A stretch of DNA of 64,000 nucleotides, taken from assembly GCF_015687155.1 (NCBI RefSeq), contig NZ_JADPQF010000002.1, positions 248,001-312,000 on the forward strand, read 5' to 3'. Shown one piece after another: positions 62,821-64,000 of this stretch. The notes under the pieces are model-generated. The model searched no databases. It was not told where the DNA came from and saw only the letters and a program-made list of their open reading frames with translations. The number at the start of each line of letters is the position of its first letter. Within the stretch, counting starts at the first letter, position 1. The DNA comes from Aliikangiella sp. G2MR2-5. Its GTDB lineage: Bacteria > Pseudomonadota > Gammaproteobacteria > Enterobacterales > Kangiellaceae. A program made the position numbers and the translations under genes.

Positions 62821-64000
62821 TTACTCTGAGTACCTTTTCGTCATCTGTTCACGCAAAATACTTCCCCCCAGAATTAACATCAGGGACAAAGGCATGATAA
62901 AGCTAAACCCCCAGAGCATCATCCAGTGTCCCCAGCGCGAAGGAGCAAAATAACGGTCACTTTGATATCTGTTTTCATTGAGAATCGCGCTATTAGTTAA
63001 CCAACTAATCAGATTCAATGCAAACTGTCGATTCGCATAGTTGTTAATTGCTGAATCAGATAAAAAGTGACTGTCACCAACAACAATGATCTTCTGTTTC
63101 TTTCCTTTTTCGAGTTCCCGCTCCAGACTCATTGCTACATTAAAAGATTGCACAAGCTCTCCTTGCTCAGTTTGCTGCGCTAGCGACTCCTCTTCTATTT
63201 TTGTCTCATTCCAGACACCAGCATGGGTTTTCACAATCGCTTGAGATTGAAAGCCACTTGATAGCTCCGGAGAAAGCTCAAACCCCATAGTCCAAGGGAA
63301 GGCTAACAACTGCTTTAAGTTGGCGGTTGTAGCATGTTCTTCAAATTGCCGAGCGATAAGTATTGCGGGGTGAGGGGTCCCACTTTGATATCCTTGCCAA
63401 TCAACCAGAGTTCCTTTGGCTCTCTCCAATCCAATATAGCGCTCTATTGTCTCGGGAATTAGACTGTCCGGATCGAGTAATAGCAACATATTTCCACCAG
63501 CCTCTAAATAGCGAATCACCTTGGCATCCTCTCCCGGAAGCCAGGGTTGTTTACCGGAGGCAACAACCAGCAGATGGGTTGTCTGATCGAGAGCTCTTCC
63601 TGTTAATCCCTGGACGATAACAGGCCAACCAGCCGACTTTAGATCTGTATAAAACTGGGTAACATCGGATGTACTCTTTCCAAATGGAGATGCCTCTTCA
63701 TGTCCCTCCAAAAAAGTAACTGTCTGCTCTCGACGAGATAGCAAAGTATCCAACGCCTGCTCAAAAGCAGTCTTGACATCAACCGCAAACGGATAGGCCA
63801 CTAGTTGCGTCTGCTTACCTACTGAAAATTGAATGAACTCTCCTGACTGGGCATAATTCGGGCCTAAGCTTTGCCGGTTCTTAAAGGCTAAACTCGCATT
63901 CGGTAAAAAGCCTTTTAAAAGCTCAAAACCTCGAGCAACTTCCTGCCGGGCAATATCTGTGTCGACTACAGCAACAAGGTTACAATCTTCAGCCAGGCTA
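62821..64000 (-). CDS. GldG-like ABC transporter auxiliary protein (PF09822 type), N-terminus beyond window
   Basis: The frame stays open to the right edge: codons upstream of 63801 read V-A-V-V-D-T-D-I-A-R-Q-E-V-A and onward, so an apparent GTG start at 63801 is internal. Features are F-L-E-G-H-E-E (the family's G-H-x-E), Y-L-E-A-G-G-N-M-L-L-L-L-D-P, V-V-G-D-S-H-F-L-S-D, and a C-terminal TM helix. These proteins pair with GldA/GldF-type ABC components; the role outside gliding bacteria is unknown. Confidence 0.88.
   Translation of the reverse strand, partial: SLAEDCNLVAVVDTDIARQEVARGFELLKGFLPNASLAFKNRQSLGPNYAQSGEFIQFSVGKQTQLVAYPFAVDVKTAFEQALDTLLSRREQTVTFLEGHEEASPFGKSTSDVTQFYTDLKSAGWPVIVQGLTGRALDQTTHLLVVASGKQPWLPGEDAKVIRYLEAGGNMLLLLDPDSLIPETIERYIGLERAKGTLVDWQGYQSGTPHPAILIARQFEEHATTANLKQLLAFPWTMGFELSPELSSGFQSQAIVKTHAGVWNETKIEEESLAQQTEQGELVQSFNVAMSLERELEKGKKQKIIVVGDSHFLSDSAINNYANRQFALNLISWLTNSAILNENRYQSDRYFAPSRWGHWMMLWGFSFIMPLSLMLILGGSILREQMTKRYSE

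Noticed and set aside
63363-63801. GTG at 63801 as the start of the GldG-like gene
   Set aside because: The frame is open upstream to the window edge and reads like the same protein family, so the GTG is internal.

Overview
The window looks like the chromosome of a moderately AT-rich (low-to-mid 40s % GC by eye) marine-type gammaproteobacterium. The reasons are a complete Na+-translocating NADH:quinone reductase operon (nqrA-F with apbE and nqrM), the ubiE-ubiJ-ubiB-hit-tatABC order, slmA beside coaBC, radC, rpmBG and mutM, and a membrane-anchored AlgC-type phosphomutase. A Kangiellaceae/Oceanospirillales-like host is my guess; it was not tested.

Layout. 1-2.6 kb: a PAS-PAS-GGDEF diguanylate cyclase cut by the window edge, a hemerythrin-like protein and an exported protein with two PilJ-type sensor domains. 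2.8-9.3 kb (all minus): tpiA-secG-tRNA-Leu(GAG), then carA-carB-greA. 9.5-13.0 kb: an overlapping gene pair, an exported protein made of three tandem YfiR-like domains followed by a CHASE8-like/HAMP/GGDEF/EAL protein, which looks like an enlarged YfiR-YfiN c-di-GMP module. 13.5-21.7 kb (plus): nqrABCDEF, apbE, a nitrilase and nqrM. 21.8-28.1 kb: a tiny PQQ-repeat protein, a MerR-TipAS regulator, an IorAB-like molybdenum oxidoreductase and the helicase dbpA, separated by repeat-rich gaps.

28.3-40.4 kb is the accessory part. It holds an exported esterase and two small minus-strand gene cassettes (30.1-31.75 kb). Each cassette is followed by an attC-like recombination site whose first box overlaps the stop codon, so this looks like an integrase-less cassette cluster. 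One cassette encodes a STAS-like/GHKL-ATPase protein. Then come a 1732-residue exported protein with Ig-like, VWD and fibrinogen-like modules behind a palindrome-rich upstream region, and a lipase-like protein coupled to a small partner, which resembles an effector/immunity pair.

40.4-64 kb returns to core genes: an M16 zinc protease lipoprotein, a CBS-pair protein, folP-glmM, ubiE-ubiJ-ubiB, a HIT hydrolase, tatABC, a YdcF/ElyC-type protein, pyrE, slmA, an algC-type phosphomutase, coaBC, radC, rpmB-rpmG, mutM, and a DUF4340-like/GldG-like membrane pair that runs off the right edge.

Most signal is in three places: the cassette cluster with three attC-like sites, the triple-YfiR/GGDEF-EAL pair, and the lipase-like/partner pair. 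The intergenic DNA also carries many short tandem arrays (periods 7, 14, 16, 17 and 59 bp).
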